A stretch of DNA of 64,000 nucleotides from Streptomyces spongiicola (GTDB lineage: Bacteria; Actinomycetota; Actinomycetes; Streptomycetales; Streptomycetaceae), in contig NZ_CP029254.1 in the NCBI RefSeq assembly GCF_003122365.1, positions 434,001 through 498,000 on the forward strand, written 5' to 3'. The notes below the pieces were generated by a model. The model worked only from the letters and a program-made list of their open reading frames with translations, ran no database searches and was not told where the DNA came from. The position numbers were made by a program, and so were the translations under genes. Below are positions 8,586 to 16,155 of this stretch, piece by piece (the first letter of the stretch is position 1; the number at the start of each line of letters is the position of its first letter).

Positions 8586-8793
8586 GCTGTTCCTCCCGCT
8601 GTCGCACTGGTGGTCCTCCACATCCTCCCCTGCCGGGGGCCTCGCCCCAAGAGCGGCGCCGGACGCCACGCCTGCGGCACGAACGGGCCCCGGGAGGCCT
8701 CCGCGGCCGGGGGCAGGGGGGTGATCGGGCACCTCGAATGTTTGCTATGGTTTTCCACGTCGGAACGGCCTGCGGCCGGGAGACAGACACCTT

Positions 8794-8881
8794 GTCCGGG
8801 TGGCGGAATGGCAGACGCGCTAGCTTGAGGTGCTAGTGCCCTTTATCGGGCGTGGGGGTTCAAGTCCCCCCTCGGACACCA
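8794..8881 (+). tRNA. tRNA-Leu (GAG anticodon)
   Basis: The full cloverleaf is present. The acceptor stem is GTCCGGG/CTCGGAC (one G-U), the D arm contains GGCAGA, and the anticodon stem CTAGC/GCTAG encloses loop TTGAGGT with anticodon GAG. A long variable arm (class II) and the T arm GGGGG-TTCAAGT-CCCCC follow. Discriminator A is at 8878 and an encoded CCA at 8879-8881. Its 3' end is the insertion target of the decayed element that follows. Confidence 0.97.
8858..8880 (+). repeat. left attachment-site copy (inside tRNA-Leu 3' end)
   Basis: This 23-bp stretch covers the T loop to the CCA end of tRNA-Leu and is matched at 12704-12726 with a single difference (A/C at the fifth base). Confidence 0.8.
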
Positions 8882-8882
8882 G

Positions 8883-8912
8883 CAGAAACCCCAGTTGATC
8901 TGGGGTTTTCTG
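8883..8912 (+). terminator. tRNA-Leu terminator
   Basis: The stem around AACCCCAG / CTGGGGTT has a 5-nt loop and one bulged base, followed by a T-rich stretch (8906-8915). It lies directly after the CCA end. Confidence 0.85.
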
Positions 8913-9059
8913 TTTCTCCGGCTGTGGCGTGACCAACCACGTGACCAACAGCCGAGCGAATCTCCTGGTCAGCCCAGGGATGACAGGCCGAGACGGCTGG
9001 CGCTCGAAGCAGCCGGCTTCCTCGCTCCCCCAGCGCGACGCCTCCGTACCGCGCTATCG

Positions 9060-9266
9060 CGGCGGGAAGAGGTGGCCGCGTACGAGGTCCACAGCGGGGC
9101 GCCCCGAAGGCAGTGGTGGGTCGGCCCTCCGTCACACGCCCGGTTGCCACACGGCTTCCCCGCCTGCAGGATCGGCGGCCACCTCCGCTTCCGCCCCTCG
9201 GAGGTGGACCGGTGGATCGAGCGGGAGGGCCGAGCGGCCCCTGACGGCGACGACCATTCACCGCCT
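9060..9266 (+). pseudogene. excisionase (Xis, MerR-type HTH) remnant
   Basis: One frame reads '...GFPACRIGGHLRFRPSEVDRWIEREGRAA', the C-terminal half of a Xis/AlpA-type DNA-binding protein (typically 'GLPACRIGRHLRFRRSEVDAWI'). The preceding half does not give the expected helix-turn-helix ('LLTVPEV...VSRPTVYRWV'). There is no sensible start, so the N-terminus is destroyed. It lies just inside the left att copy, where xis/int genes sit in such elements. Confidence 0.55.
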
Positions 9267-9354
9267 CAAGGAGGGAGGCGCATGTCCCGCCGTCCGGCGG
9301 GCGTCCCCGGCACATCCAGCGCCACTCGGAAAGGGGAGTGTCCGCGTGGGACGC

Positions 9355-9820
9355 ATGCCGTTCCAGTTCGCAGGCGACTTCGCCGCTGTGTCCCAGGAGG
9401 AGTACAAGCGGCGGGGAAGAGACCCGCGCTTCGCACACCGCCACCGTGTCGAGTACGCGGCCATGGGGTGGGCGAGCCCGGATCGGGCACGCCGAGTTAC
9501 CGCCGGGTGAGCTGAACAAGATCCTGGCCGACGGGTACGGCACCGTGCCGGGCGAGGACGCCGTGAACAACCCTGTGCGCCGAGCGAAGGAGCGGGGCCT
9601 CATCGAGGCGGAGTCGAACCGCCGATGCCTCGTACTGCCGGACTACCGGATTCAGAGGGGCATCGGGGACAGGACGTGCGGCGAGCGCGGCATCCGCCCG
9701 CCCAAGCGCTTCAGGCTCCAGCCGACACGTGTGGTGTGTCGGTCGATCGGGGCAGCGACCCAGGAGGCCTGTCGATCAGGGGCTCAACGACAGTTGTCCT
9801 GTGTCACTGCAACGCTGTGA
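9355..9820 (+). pseudogene. frameshifted winged-helix-like protein of mobile elements
   Basis: Frame 1 reads MPFQFAGDFAAVSQEEYKRR...HRVEYAAMGWAS. The continuation 'RIGHAELPPGELNKILADG...AVNNPVRRAKERGLIEAESNRRCLVLPDY' lies in the next frame. An extra C in the run at 9477-9479 accounts for the shift. The joined sequence resembles small helix-turn-helix proteins found in Streptomyces phages and integrative elements (recalled from memory, so tentative). The tail after ~9660 looks random. Confidence 0.55.
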
Positions 9821-10082
9821 CCTGGGATGATGTGTCGCACCTCCTCAGTGGCGGCCTCTGGTCCGGCCGCCGGACGGGAGCGGGCAAGGTGGCAGCCAAC
9901 CACCGCACGGGCCGCTTCGCCCCCGTGCCGTCTCTCAAGGCGGAACTCACCGTGAAGGCCCCGGCCGACCGCAACCCCGGTAAGCGATCGGTGCAGGGTG
10001 AGCCCGTGCCCGTGGTGGCCGAAGCCGTGCCGGCGCGGCAACACGACCGGGCTGTGCCCGGTGCAGCACCGTTGGGCAGGGA

Positions 10083-10291
10083 TTGCAGAGCCAGTTGGAC
10101 ATGCCGGCCCGTGCCGACTGCACGAGGGTGTTCTCGGAGAAGATCAGTACCCGTGTGAAGGAGCGGCCGGAACTGGAGAAGGCGCTAGCCCCTGCCCGGC
10201 ACGCCAAGGGAGAGAGCGTCACGGCCATCGCCAAGGCGCTGGGGATCTCCCGTGCCACCCACCTTGTACCGGCACATCGGTGAGAGCGCCT
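10083..10291 (+). pseudogene. serine resolvase/invertase remnant with internal deletion
   Basis: 'RADCTRVFSEKISTRVKERPELEKAL' is the middle of a serine-recombinase catalytic domain. It runs straight into 'GESVTAIAKALGISRAT', the C-terminal resolvase helix-turn-helix, and the expected ~90 residues between them are missing. A small insertion then shifts the final LYRHIGE into another frame (10258-10283). The N-terminal catalytic Ser region is not seen. This is a dead gene. Confidence 0.65.
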
Positions 10292-10314
10292 GAGGCAGGC
10301 GCACAGGGGCACGG

Positions 10315-11169
10315 TCAGGCGCTCACCTCGGAGTGCACCGGGACCGGCGGGCGCACTCCGGTGAGCGCCTCTGCACGGGCCACGAGGCGGGGCGCAAGGT
10401 CGGGGTACCAGCCACGGGCTACGGCTTGCAGCATCTCCGCCAGGGCCGCGAGCTCCCCGATTCGGCCGGCCGGGGTGTCGAGGATCGGGGCGAACTCCTG
10501 TCGGACGCGGGCCGCTACGTCGGGCACGAGCAAGCTGTTCGCGTGGAGGAGACCCGCGTCATAGCCGAAGGGCACCCGTCCCCACCGCTCCCAGTCCAGC
10601 AGGCACAGGGGCGCGGCGGTGAGGTTGCCCCAGTGCAGGTCACCGTGCCCGGTCACCCGCTCCACCCTGGCGGGGGCCGGGACGCCGAGGAACTGGGGAA
10701 AGGCTCGTTCGATCCACCCGTCCCGCACGGTTGCCTTCGCTCCCTCCGCTTCAGCCAGGAGGGCAAGGGCTTGGCGAAGGTCAGCCCACCAATCGTCGGG
10801 CAACCCCGGGTCGTGGTCGATGTCGGCCCGGTCCGGGGACACGACGGGTTGCGTGAGGTAGTCCTGGACTGCCGACTCGAAGGCCCACTCGCCGTCAGTC
10901 CAGTCATGCACCGCGTGCAGGTGGGGGCGGGGCACTCCGTCAGGCAGCAGCTCCGAGGCACCGACCGTGCCTTCCCCCGCCTTCCTGCCCGCGTTCCTCT
11001 TCGCCGTCCGGCTCACCCGCAGCCACCGGTCCCCCGCTCGGCGCCCGAGGGTGACACCGAGGAAGCCCCACGCCAGCGGCCCCGTGCAGGTGAGGCCCAG
11101 CGCCTTGGCCGCCCGGTCGTGGGCGGCCTCCATCAGGGCCTGCACCTCCTCATTCACCGGCGAGTTCAT
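10315..11169 (-). CDS. APH/choline-kinase-type phosphotransferase
   Basis: A 284-residue protein with the aminoglycoside-phosphotransferase fold. The catalytic loop is 'VTGHGDLHWGNLTAAP' (Asp, Asn) and the metal-binding segment 'LCLLDWERWGRVPFGYDAG'. The N-lobe carries 'GVTLGRRAGDRWLRVS'. Such kinases phosphorylate small hydroxyl or amino compounds, and resistance or biosynthetic roles are both possible. It overlaps the next upstream gene (AKR, start 12055) by 20 bp, forming one operon with it and the truncated cupin. It lies within the decayed element but is itself intact, as is the AKR. Confidence 0.85.
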   Translation of the reverse strand: MNSPVNEEVQALMEAAHDRAAKALGLTCTGPLAWGFLGVTLGRRAGDRWLRVSRTAKRNAGRKAGEGTVGASELLPDGVPRPHLHAVHDWTDGEWAFESAVQDYLTQPVVSPDRADIDHDPGLPDDWWADLRQALALLAEAEGAKATVRDGWIERAFPQFLGVPAPARVERVTGHGDLHWGNLTAAPLCLLDWERWGRVPFGYDAGLLHANSLLVPDVAARVRQEFAPILDTPAGRIGELAALAEMLQAVARGWYPDLAPRLVARAEALTGVRPPVPVHSEVSA

Positions 11170-12055
11170 CCGTCACCCTCCTGAGTTCCTCGGCCGTCAG
11201 CGGCGCAGCCAGAGCCTTGGCCACATCGTCCCAGTGCTCGCGGCTGCTCGCGGAGGTGAGGACGACATCGAGGCCAGGGCACGAGCCGGCGGCCAGCAGG
11301 GCAGCGGCTGCGGCCGACAGGCCGGGGCGGATGAGGTTCACCAGTTCGGGTGTCATGGCGTCAAGGAGTGCGCCGCCGTGCAGGGGCGCGGAGCCGAACG
11401 TGATCAGTCCCGCCTCCTTCGCCCGCACCAGTGGTCCGCCGCCGTTCAGGGCCTGTGTGAGCGAAGCATCCATGATCAGGCTGACGGGCATCTGCAAGCC
11501 CGTGAAGTGATGCTCGGCGGAACCGGCAGCATGCCGGGCGAGCGCGAGCAACTCGGGAACGCTGAACGCTCCGGAGGTCAGGCCCGACCAGGTGGCGACG
11601 CCGTACCCGCCGATCCTGCCCGCATGGACGAACTCCTCCAGCGCCGTGAAGGCTTCCCGCACACGCCCGTGCAGAGCGGCACGGTCACGGCCGTGACCGT
11701 GGTGCTCCGGGTTGTGCACGAACACCAGGTCCACGCGGCCGAGCGCGGCCACCGACCGCTCCGTCTGCCAGCGGACGAAGCCCCGCTCAAGGCAGTGCCT
11801 ACCGGCCGCCTCCTCCCGGGTGAGTACGCCCTCAGCCAGGGCGGTGCGGCCTTGCTCCTCCGTCAGGAACCCCGTCTTCGTGGCTACCCGCACGGTCGGG
11901 TACTCACCGAGAACCGGGCGCAGTTCCTCATGCGCCCGACCAAGCGCGTAGTTGGGTGCCGTGTCCACCCAGGGACTGCCGGCGGCCAGGGCGGTGCGTG
12001 CCGCCTGGCTGACGGCACGCACGCGGTATGTCCCCAGGGAGAGCGCGGTGGTCAC
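11150..12055 (-). CDS. aldo/keto reductase (element-borne)
   Basis: A 301-residue AKR with 'GSPWVDTAPNYALGRAHEEL' (catalytic Asp and Tyr), 'TVRVATKTGFLT' (Lys) and 'DLVFVHNPEHHGHG' (His). It is distinct from the AKR at 881, having a shorter N-terminus (MTTALSLGTYRVR) and no obvious C-terminal cofactor loop beyond 'LDVVLTSASSREHW'. The GTG start at 12055 overlaps the stop of the truncated cupin by 4 bp, and its end overlaps the kinase by 20 bp. The cassette order cupin-AKR-kinase suggests modification of one small molecule or peptide; this is an inference from context. Confidence 0.85.
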   Translation of the reverse strand: MTTALSLGTYRVRAVSQAARTALAAGSPWVDTAPNYALGRAHEELRPVLGEYPTVRVATKTGFLTEEQGRTALAEGVLTREEAAGRHCLERGFVRWQTERSVAALGRVDLVFVHNPEHHGHGRDRAALHGRVREAFTALEEFVHAGRIGGYGVATWSGLTSGAFSVPELLALARHAAGSAEHHFTGLQMPVSLIMDASLTQALNGGGPLVRAKEAGLITFGSAPLHGGALLDAMTPELVNLIRPGLSAAAAALLAAGSCPGLDVVLTSASSREHWDDVAKALAAPLTAEELRRVTDELAGE

Positions 12056-12639
12056 AGTGCCGTCCCCACGACTGCGACGGCGTGGCCGTCGATGAGGGCG
12101 GAGACCAGTTCGGCCACGTCCTTGACCTCCAGTCCGGCGGAGTCGGCGAGTTCGCCGAGCGTGGTCGGCTGGTTGCTCAGCAGCGTGCCCAGCGCGGGCG
12201 CGGCGGACTCAGCGAAGTCCCAAGCGGTACCAGCCGCCGAGAAGGTGACCGTGCCCTGTTCGCGGTTCGCCGTCAGGCGGCCCCTCGGAGCGGTGAGCTT
12301 GACTGTGATCTCCCCCCGTGCGGGGATGCCGTCCACGTAGGGTAGGGACGGAATCGCGTGGCCCAGCTCCGTCATGTCGATCGACTCTGCCCACCGCTCC
12401 ACGAGGCGGGGGTCCGCCATCATGTCGGCCACTTCACGGCGCACGGCGTCGGTGAAGTCCGACTGTTCCGTCAGCGAGCCGAAGCGCGGGATGTCCCTGC
12501 GAAGCGCGAGGGACGCCCGAAGCTGGTCGACGACCCAGAGCATCAGGTCAGCGCCCGTGTGCGGGACCATCCCGAACGTGAGGTGAAGGGATTCCGTCCC
12601 TGGAACAGCAGGAAAGAACAGGAGAGACGCCCGCCGAAA
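12052..12639 (-). pseudogene. JmjC-type cupin (Cupin_4), 5'-truncated
   Basis: An open frame from 12639 (after a TGA at 12640-12642) reads '...AVPGTESLHLTFGMVPHTGADLMLWVVDQL', which is the end of a JmjC/Cupin_4 barrel. The C-terminal winged-helix part follows ('TLLSNQPTTLGELADSAGLEVKDVAELVSALIDGHAVAVVG'). The iron-binding HxD...H half of the barrel is absent. The family are Fe(II)/2-oxoglutarate hydroxylases of proteins or amino acids, so this fragment cannot be catalytic. An internal ATG at 12570 could still give a 172-residue C-terminal piece. The break lies ~70-100 bp from the right att copy, so the loss probably came with integration or later deletion at the element end. Confidence 0.75.
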
Positions 12640-12703
12640 TCAAGCGTGAGCAGCGGGCGCTTCCCCAGGTCAGAGCGGTTGGGGGCTGGTGCCCGGGAGG
12701 AGA

Positions 12704-12726
12704 GTTCACGTCCCCCCTCGGACACC
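12704..12726 (+). repeat. right attachment-site copy of tRNA-Leu 3' end
   Basis: 22 of 23 bases are identical to 8858-8880. It is followed by a small hairpin (TACCCCAC ... GTGGGGT) and a T-rich stretch, mirroring the tRNA terminator. No complete tRNA is formed here because the 5' part is missing. Confidence 0.8.
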
Positions 12727-13306
12727 GGCGGGTACCCCACTTCATGTGGGGTTTCTCTGTTTCCGCGGCTGGGGCGTGCCCCGCCTGGTACGGCGCGAGC
12801 CGCCTCTGTGCGATGCGATCCGGCCGCTGGACTCCGGTGCAAGGGCGTGGCGGCAGGTTCCCCCGGTCAGGGGTCCGGGCCAGCCCCGTGCGCCCGTGGG
12901 GAGGAGAGCGTTCCGGGCCCGTCTCGCCGGCCCTCCCCCGCCTCCGGCCCTCCCTCGCTTCCGGGCCGCGCGTGTCTCCGTGCAGACTTGGCGTGGCGGC
13001 GGGCGGGTGCCGGCCGGTGGTCCCGGCGGCTCCGGAACAGCCGGCGGGAACCGGCTGGAACTGCGCGGAACTATCGGGAACTGCCGGGTGTGCCGGGATG
13101 TACCGGGAAGAGGAGTGGCTCCCGGACCGGGCGTTCCGGCGAGTGTTCGCCCGGCGTTCACCCGGGCGGTGCCGGAGCGCTCGCGGCCGGTGCCCGAAGG
13201 GAGGTCGCCTCTCCCTGGGACATCCTCGGAGAAGGCGGGCTGAGCTGCGGTTCTTTGTTGGCGCCGGGGTTGCGCCCCGGCCGGTGCGGGACGAGGTGCG
13301 GGAGCT
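12727..13306. other. 580-bp gap right of the element
   Basis: After the pseudo-terminator (to ~12765) I see no gene. The sequence contains loosely repeated CGGGAACTG-like words at 13040-13100. Confidence 0.55.
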
Positions 13307-14248
13307 GTGGGACGTCGACGGGCGGCGGCGGTGGCTCCGCTGCCGCAGCGGGACGGGATCGACCCGGTGCGGCTCCGGCTGCCCGCGGACCCGGACGGGG
13401 CGTGGCCCACCGTGCGGGACCATCTCGTCCACCGTTTCGCCGGGAGGGTCGGCGCCGAGCGGGTGGACGCCATGTTGAGGGACGGGCGGTTCGTCGGCAC
13501 GGACGGCCCCCTCGCCGCGGACGAGCCCTACACCGCGGGGGGCCGCGTCTGGTTCCACCGCGACTTCGCGCCCGAGGTCCCGGTGCCGTTCGAGGTCGGG
13601 ATCCTCCACCGCGACGAACGGCTGGTGATCGCCGACAAGCCGCACTTCCTGGCGACCACGCCGCGCGGCAGCCACATCACGGAGACCGCGCAGGCCCGGC
13701 TGCGGCGCGAGCTGGGGCTGCCCGCGCTCCAGCCGGCGCACCGGCTGGACCGGCTCACGGCGGGGCTCGTGCTGTTCGTCGTACGGCCCCGGGACCGGGG
13801 CGCCTACCAGGCGCTGTTCCGCGACCGCCGGGTGCGCAAGGAGTACGAGGCGGTGGCCCCGTACGACCCGGGGGTCGCGCTGCCCGTGACGGTACGCAGC
13901 CGCATCGAGAAGGAGCGCGGGGTGCCCGCTGCCCGGGTGGTGCCGGGCGAGCCGAACAGCGAGAGCCGGATCGAGCTGCTGGAGCGGCGGGGCGGGTACG
14001 GCCGGTACCGGCTGCTGCCGGCCACCGGCCGTACCCATCAGCTGCGGGTGCACATGAACGGCGCCGGGCTGCCGATCCTGAACGACCCGCTGTATCCCGC
14101 GGTGCTCCCCGAGGGGCCGGAGGACTTCTCCCGTCCCCTGCAACTGCTGGCGCGGGTGCTGGAGTTCACCGATCCCTTCACCGGTGAGCGGCGGCTCTTC
14201 ACCAGCCGGAGGCGGCTGGCTCAGTGGCCGCGGTCGATCCACTCCTGA
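13307..14248 (+). CDS. RluA-family pseudouridine synthase
   Basis: A 313-residue RNA-modifying enzyme. The catalytic motif 'PAHRLDRLTAGLVLF' carries the essential Asp. 'ILHRDERLVIADKPHFLATTPRG' is the conserved entry motif and 'LLPATGRTHQLRVHM' the C-terminal RNA-binding motif. It isomerises specific uridines in rRNA or tRNA; the target is not predictable. The GTG at 13307 is the best start, since the family's N-terminal 'PLPQRDGIDPVRLRLP' follows within 20 residues. It is convergent with the metallo-hydrolase and overlaps its 3' end by 28 bp (14221-14248). Confidence 0.92.
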   Translation: MGRRRAAAVAPLPQRDGIDPVRLRLPADPDGAWPTVRDHLVHRFAGRVGAERVDAMLRDGRFVGTDGPLAADEPYTAGGRVWFHRDFAPEVPVPFEVGILHRDERLVIADKPHFLATTPRGSHITETAQARLRRELGLPALQPAHRLDRLTAGLVLFVVRPRDRGAYQALFRDRRVRKEYEAVAPYDPGVALPVTVRSRIEKERGVPAARVVPGEPNSESRIELLERRGGYGRYRLLPATGRTHQLRVHMNGAGLPILNDPLYPAVLPEGPEDFSRPLQLLARVLEFTDPFTGERRLFTSRRRLAQWPRSIHS

Positions 14249-14850
14249 AGGTGCGGCGCCTCGGCGCCGATCGTGGTCGTCCCGCCGTGCCCCGGGCGGA
14301 CCAGTGTCCGCGGGGGAAGCGTGAGCAGCCTGCCGCGGATCGAGTCGATGATCGTCGGGAAGTCGGAGAACGACCGGCCGGTCGCTCCCGGGCCGCCCCG
14401 GAAGAGGGTGTCCCCGGTGAGGACGGTGACCAGTTCGGGGGCGTGGAGGCAGACCGCGCCGGGTGCGTGGCCGGGGGTGTGCAGGACGGTCAGCGTGACG
14501 CCGGCGACGGTCAGGGTCTGCCCGTCGGCGAGTTCGCCGTCGGGGGCGCGGCCGGGATGGGTCCGCTTCCACAGGGGGAGGTCGTCCGGGTGCAGCAGCA
14601 CCGGCGCGCCGGTGGCGTCGGCGAGTGCCGGGGCCGCGTCGATGTGGTCGTTGTGCGCGTGGGTGCAGACGACGGCCCGCAGCGTCCGGCCGCCGAGGGC
14701 GGCGATGATCGCGTCGGCGTCGTGGGCGGCGTCGACGACGATCGCCTCCTCGTCGTCGCCGACGATCCAGACGTTGTTGTCGACGTCCCAGGTGCCGCCG
14801 TCCAGGGAGAAGGTGCCGGAGGTGACCAGCAGGTCGACACGCGCGGTCAC
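14221..14850 (-). CDS. metallo-beta-lactamase-fold hydrolase (glyoxalase II-like)
   Basis: A 209-residue protein with the metal motif '[13 protein letters not shown]' (HxHxDH), a further His in '[14 protein letters not shown]', and Asp in '[10 protein letters not shown]'. It is coupled to the mycothiol-dependent formaldehyde dehydrogenase by a GTGA overlap. I infer it hydrolyses the S-formyl (or another S-acyl) mycothiol thioester made by that enzyme, as glyoxalase II-like partners do in glutathione systems. The GTG start at 14850 is fixed by the overlap. Confidence 0.9.
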   Translation of the reverse strand: MTARVDLLVTSGTFSLDGGTWDVDNNVWIVGDDEEAIVVDAAHDADAIIAALGGRTLRAVVCTHAHNDHIDAAPALADATGAPVLLHPDDLPLWKRTHPGRAPDGELADGQTLTVAGVTLTVLHTPGHAPGAVCLHAPELVTVLTGDTLFRGGPGATGRSFSDFPTIIDSIRGRLLTLPPRTLVRPGHGGTTTIGAEAPHLQEWIDRGH

Positions 14851-15932
14851 AGGACCACCACCGAGCGGAGCACGTCGCCGGCGTGCATCCGGGCGAAGGC
14901 CTGCTCCACGTCGCCGAGCCCGATGGTCTCGGTGACGAACGCGTCGAGGTCGATGCGCCCCTGGAGGTGCAGGTCGACGAGCATGGGGAAGTCGCGGGAC
15001 GGCAGGCAGTCCCCGTACCAGGAGGACTTGAGCGCCCCGCCCCGGCCGAAGACGTCGAGGAGCGGGAGGTCCAGCTTCATGTCGGGGGTGGGGACGCCGA
15101 CGAGGACGAGGGTGCCGGCGAGGTCGCGGGCGTAGAAGGCCTGCCGGTAGGTCTCGGGTCGGCCGACGGCGTCGATCACGACGTCCGCGCCGAAGCCGCC
15201 GGTCAGTTCGCGGACGGCTGCCACGGGGTCGCCGGTGCGGGAGTTGACGGTATGGGTGGCGCCCATCGTCCGCGCGGTCTCGAGCTTCCGGTCGTCGACG
15301 TCGACGGCGATGATCGTGGTGGCGCCGGCCAGCCGGGCGCCCATGACGGCCCCGTCGCCGACACCGCCGCAGCCGATGACGGCGACGGAGTCGCCCCGGC
15401 CGACCCGGCCGGTGTTGACGGCGGCCCCGATGCCGGCCATCACGCCGCAGCCGAGCAGGCCCGCGGCGGCCGGGGAGATCGCCGGGTCGACCTTGGTGCA
15501 CTGGCCGGCGGCGACGAGGGTCTTCTCGGCGAACGCGCCGATGCCCAGGGCGGGCGACAGTTCGGTGCCGTCCGTGAGGGTCATCTTCTGCCGGGCGTTG
15601 TGGGTGTCGAAGCAGTACCACGGGCGTCCCCGGCGGCAGGCGCGGCAGCGGCCGCACACGGCGCGCCAGTTGAGGACCACGTAGTCCCCGGGCTCGACCT
15701 CGGTCACCCCGTCGCCGACGGACTCGACGACGCCGGCCGCCTCGTGTCCGAGGAGGAACGGGAAGTCGTCGTTGATGCCGCCCTGCTTGTAGTGCAGATC
15801 GGTGTGGCAGACCCCGCACGCCTGCACCTTCACCACGGCCTCCCCCGGTCCCGGGTCGGGGACGACGACCGTCCCGACCCGTACCGGCTCGTTCTTCCCG
15901 GGTGCGACCACACCCTGCACCTGCTGCGGCAT
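14847..15932 (-). CDS. mscR: S-(hydroxymethyl)mycothiol dehydrogenase
   Basis: A 361-residue zinc alcohol dehydrogenase of the mycothiol-dependent formaldehyde dehydrogenase type; MscR also reduces S-nitrosomycothiol. Catalytic zinc ligands lie in '[12 protein letters not shown]' and '[14 protein letters not shown]'. The structural zinc is held by '[15 protein letters not shown]' and NAD binding is by '[20 protein letters not shown]'. The '[16 protein letters not shown]' region and the family length of ~361 support MscR over generic ADH. The first gene of a two-gene detoxification operon with the hydrolase downstream. Start ATG at 15932 ([10 protein letters not shown]). Confidence 0.92.
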   Translation of the reverse strand: MPQQVQGVVAPGKNEPVRVGTVVVPDPGPGEAVVKVQACGVCHTDLHYKQGGINDDFPFLLGHEAAGVVESVGDGVTEVEPGDYVVLNWRAVCGRCRACRRGRPWYCFDTHNARQKMTLTDGTELSPALGIGAFAEKTLVAAGQCTKVDPAISPAAAGLLGCGVMAGIGAAVNTGRVGRGDSVAVIGCGGVGDGAVMGARLAGATTIIAVDVDDRKLETARTMGATHTVNSRTGDPVAAVRELTGGFGADVVIDAVGRPETYRQAFYARDLAGTLVLVGVPTPDMKLDLPLLDVFGRGGALKSSWYGDCLPSRDFPMLVDLHLQGRIDLDAFVTETIGLGDVEQAFARMHAGDVLRSVVVL

Positions 15933-16082
15933 TGCCGGACCTGCCCTTCGTCGCGCGGCGGATGTCGCCACCCACTATGGCGTGCGGCGGGGGCTGCCGC
16001 TGCGGGAGGGGCGCGGGCGGGCGGCGTCCGCCGGTGCGGAAACCCGTCGTCGGGGCCCGGCGGTCCCGGCTCCGGGCGGGGC

Positions 16083-16124
16083 GGGGCGGCCCCGCCGTGG
16101 ATCACGGTTACGGCGGGGCGCCCC
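16083..16124 (-). terminator. terminator of the amino-acid permease gene
   Basis: A stem of 15 pairs (16083-16098 with 16110-16124, one bulge) and an 11-nt loop, beginning 32 nt after the permease stop on the minus strand. Confidence 0.8.
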
Positions 16125-16155
16125 GTCCGCGCGGTGTGTGCCGGGCCCGGAGGCG

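Larger units (their letters stand above)
8858..12726. mobile_element. decayed integrative element at tRNA-Leu
   Basis: The segment is bounded by the tRNA-Leu 3' end (8858-8880) and a near-identical copy of it (12704-12726, 22 of 23 bases). The similarity continues loosely past the copies: both are followed by a small hairpin, a T-rich stretch and a GGCTG-GGCGTG-like tail. Inside are wrecked xis-, winged-helix- and resolvase-like genes and a three-gene metabolic cassette. No integrase is recognisable on either strand, so the element should be unable to excise. I infer an integrated plasmid or phage relic of the actinomycete tRNA-targeting type. Confidence 0.72.

Noticed and set aside
12052..12570. 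A complete 172-residue gene starting at the ATG at 12570
   Set aside because: The frame stays open upstream of that ATG and reads in-frame cupin sequence (SLHLTFG), so the ATG is internal to a truncated cupin.
12704..12790. A second tRNA gene at the right att copy
   Set aside because: Only the T arm/acceptor 3' half is present; no anticodon arm or 5' acceptor strand precedes it.
12548..14572. A 674-residue minus-strand frame across the right element end and the pseudouridine synthase
   Set aside because: It runs antisense to a convincing RluA gene, is composed mostly of Arg/Pro/Ala, and shows no motifs.
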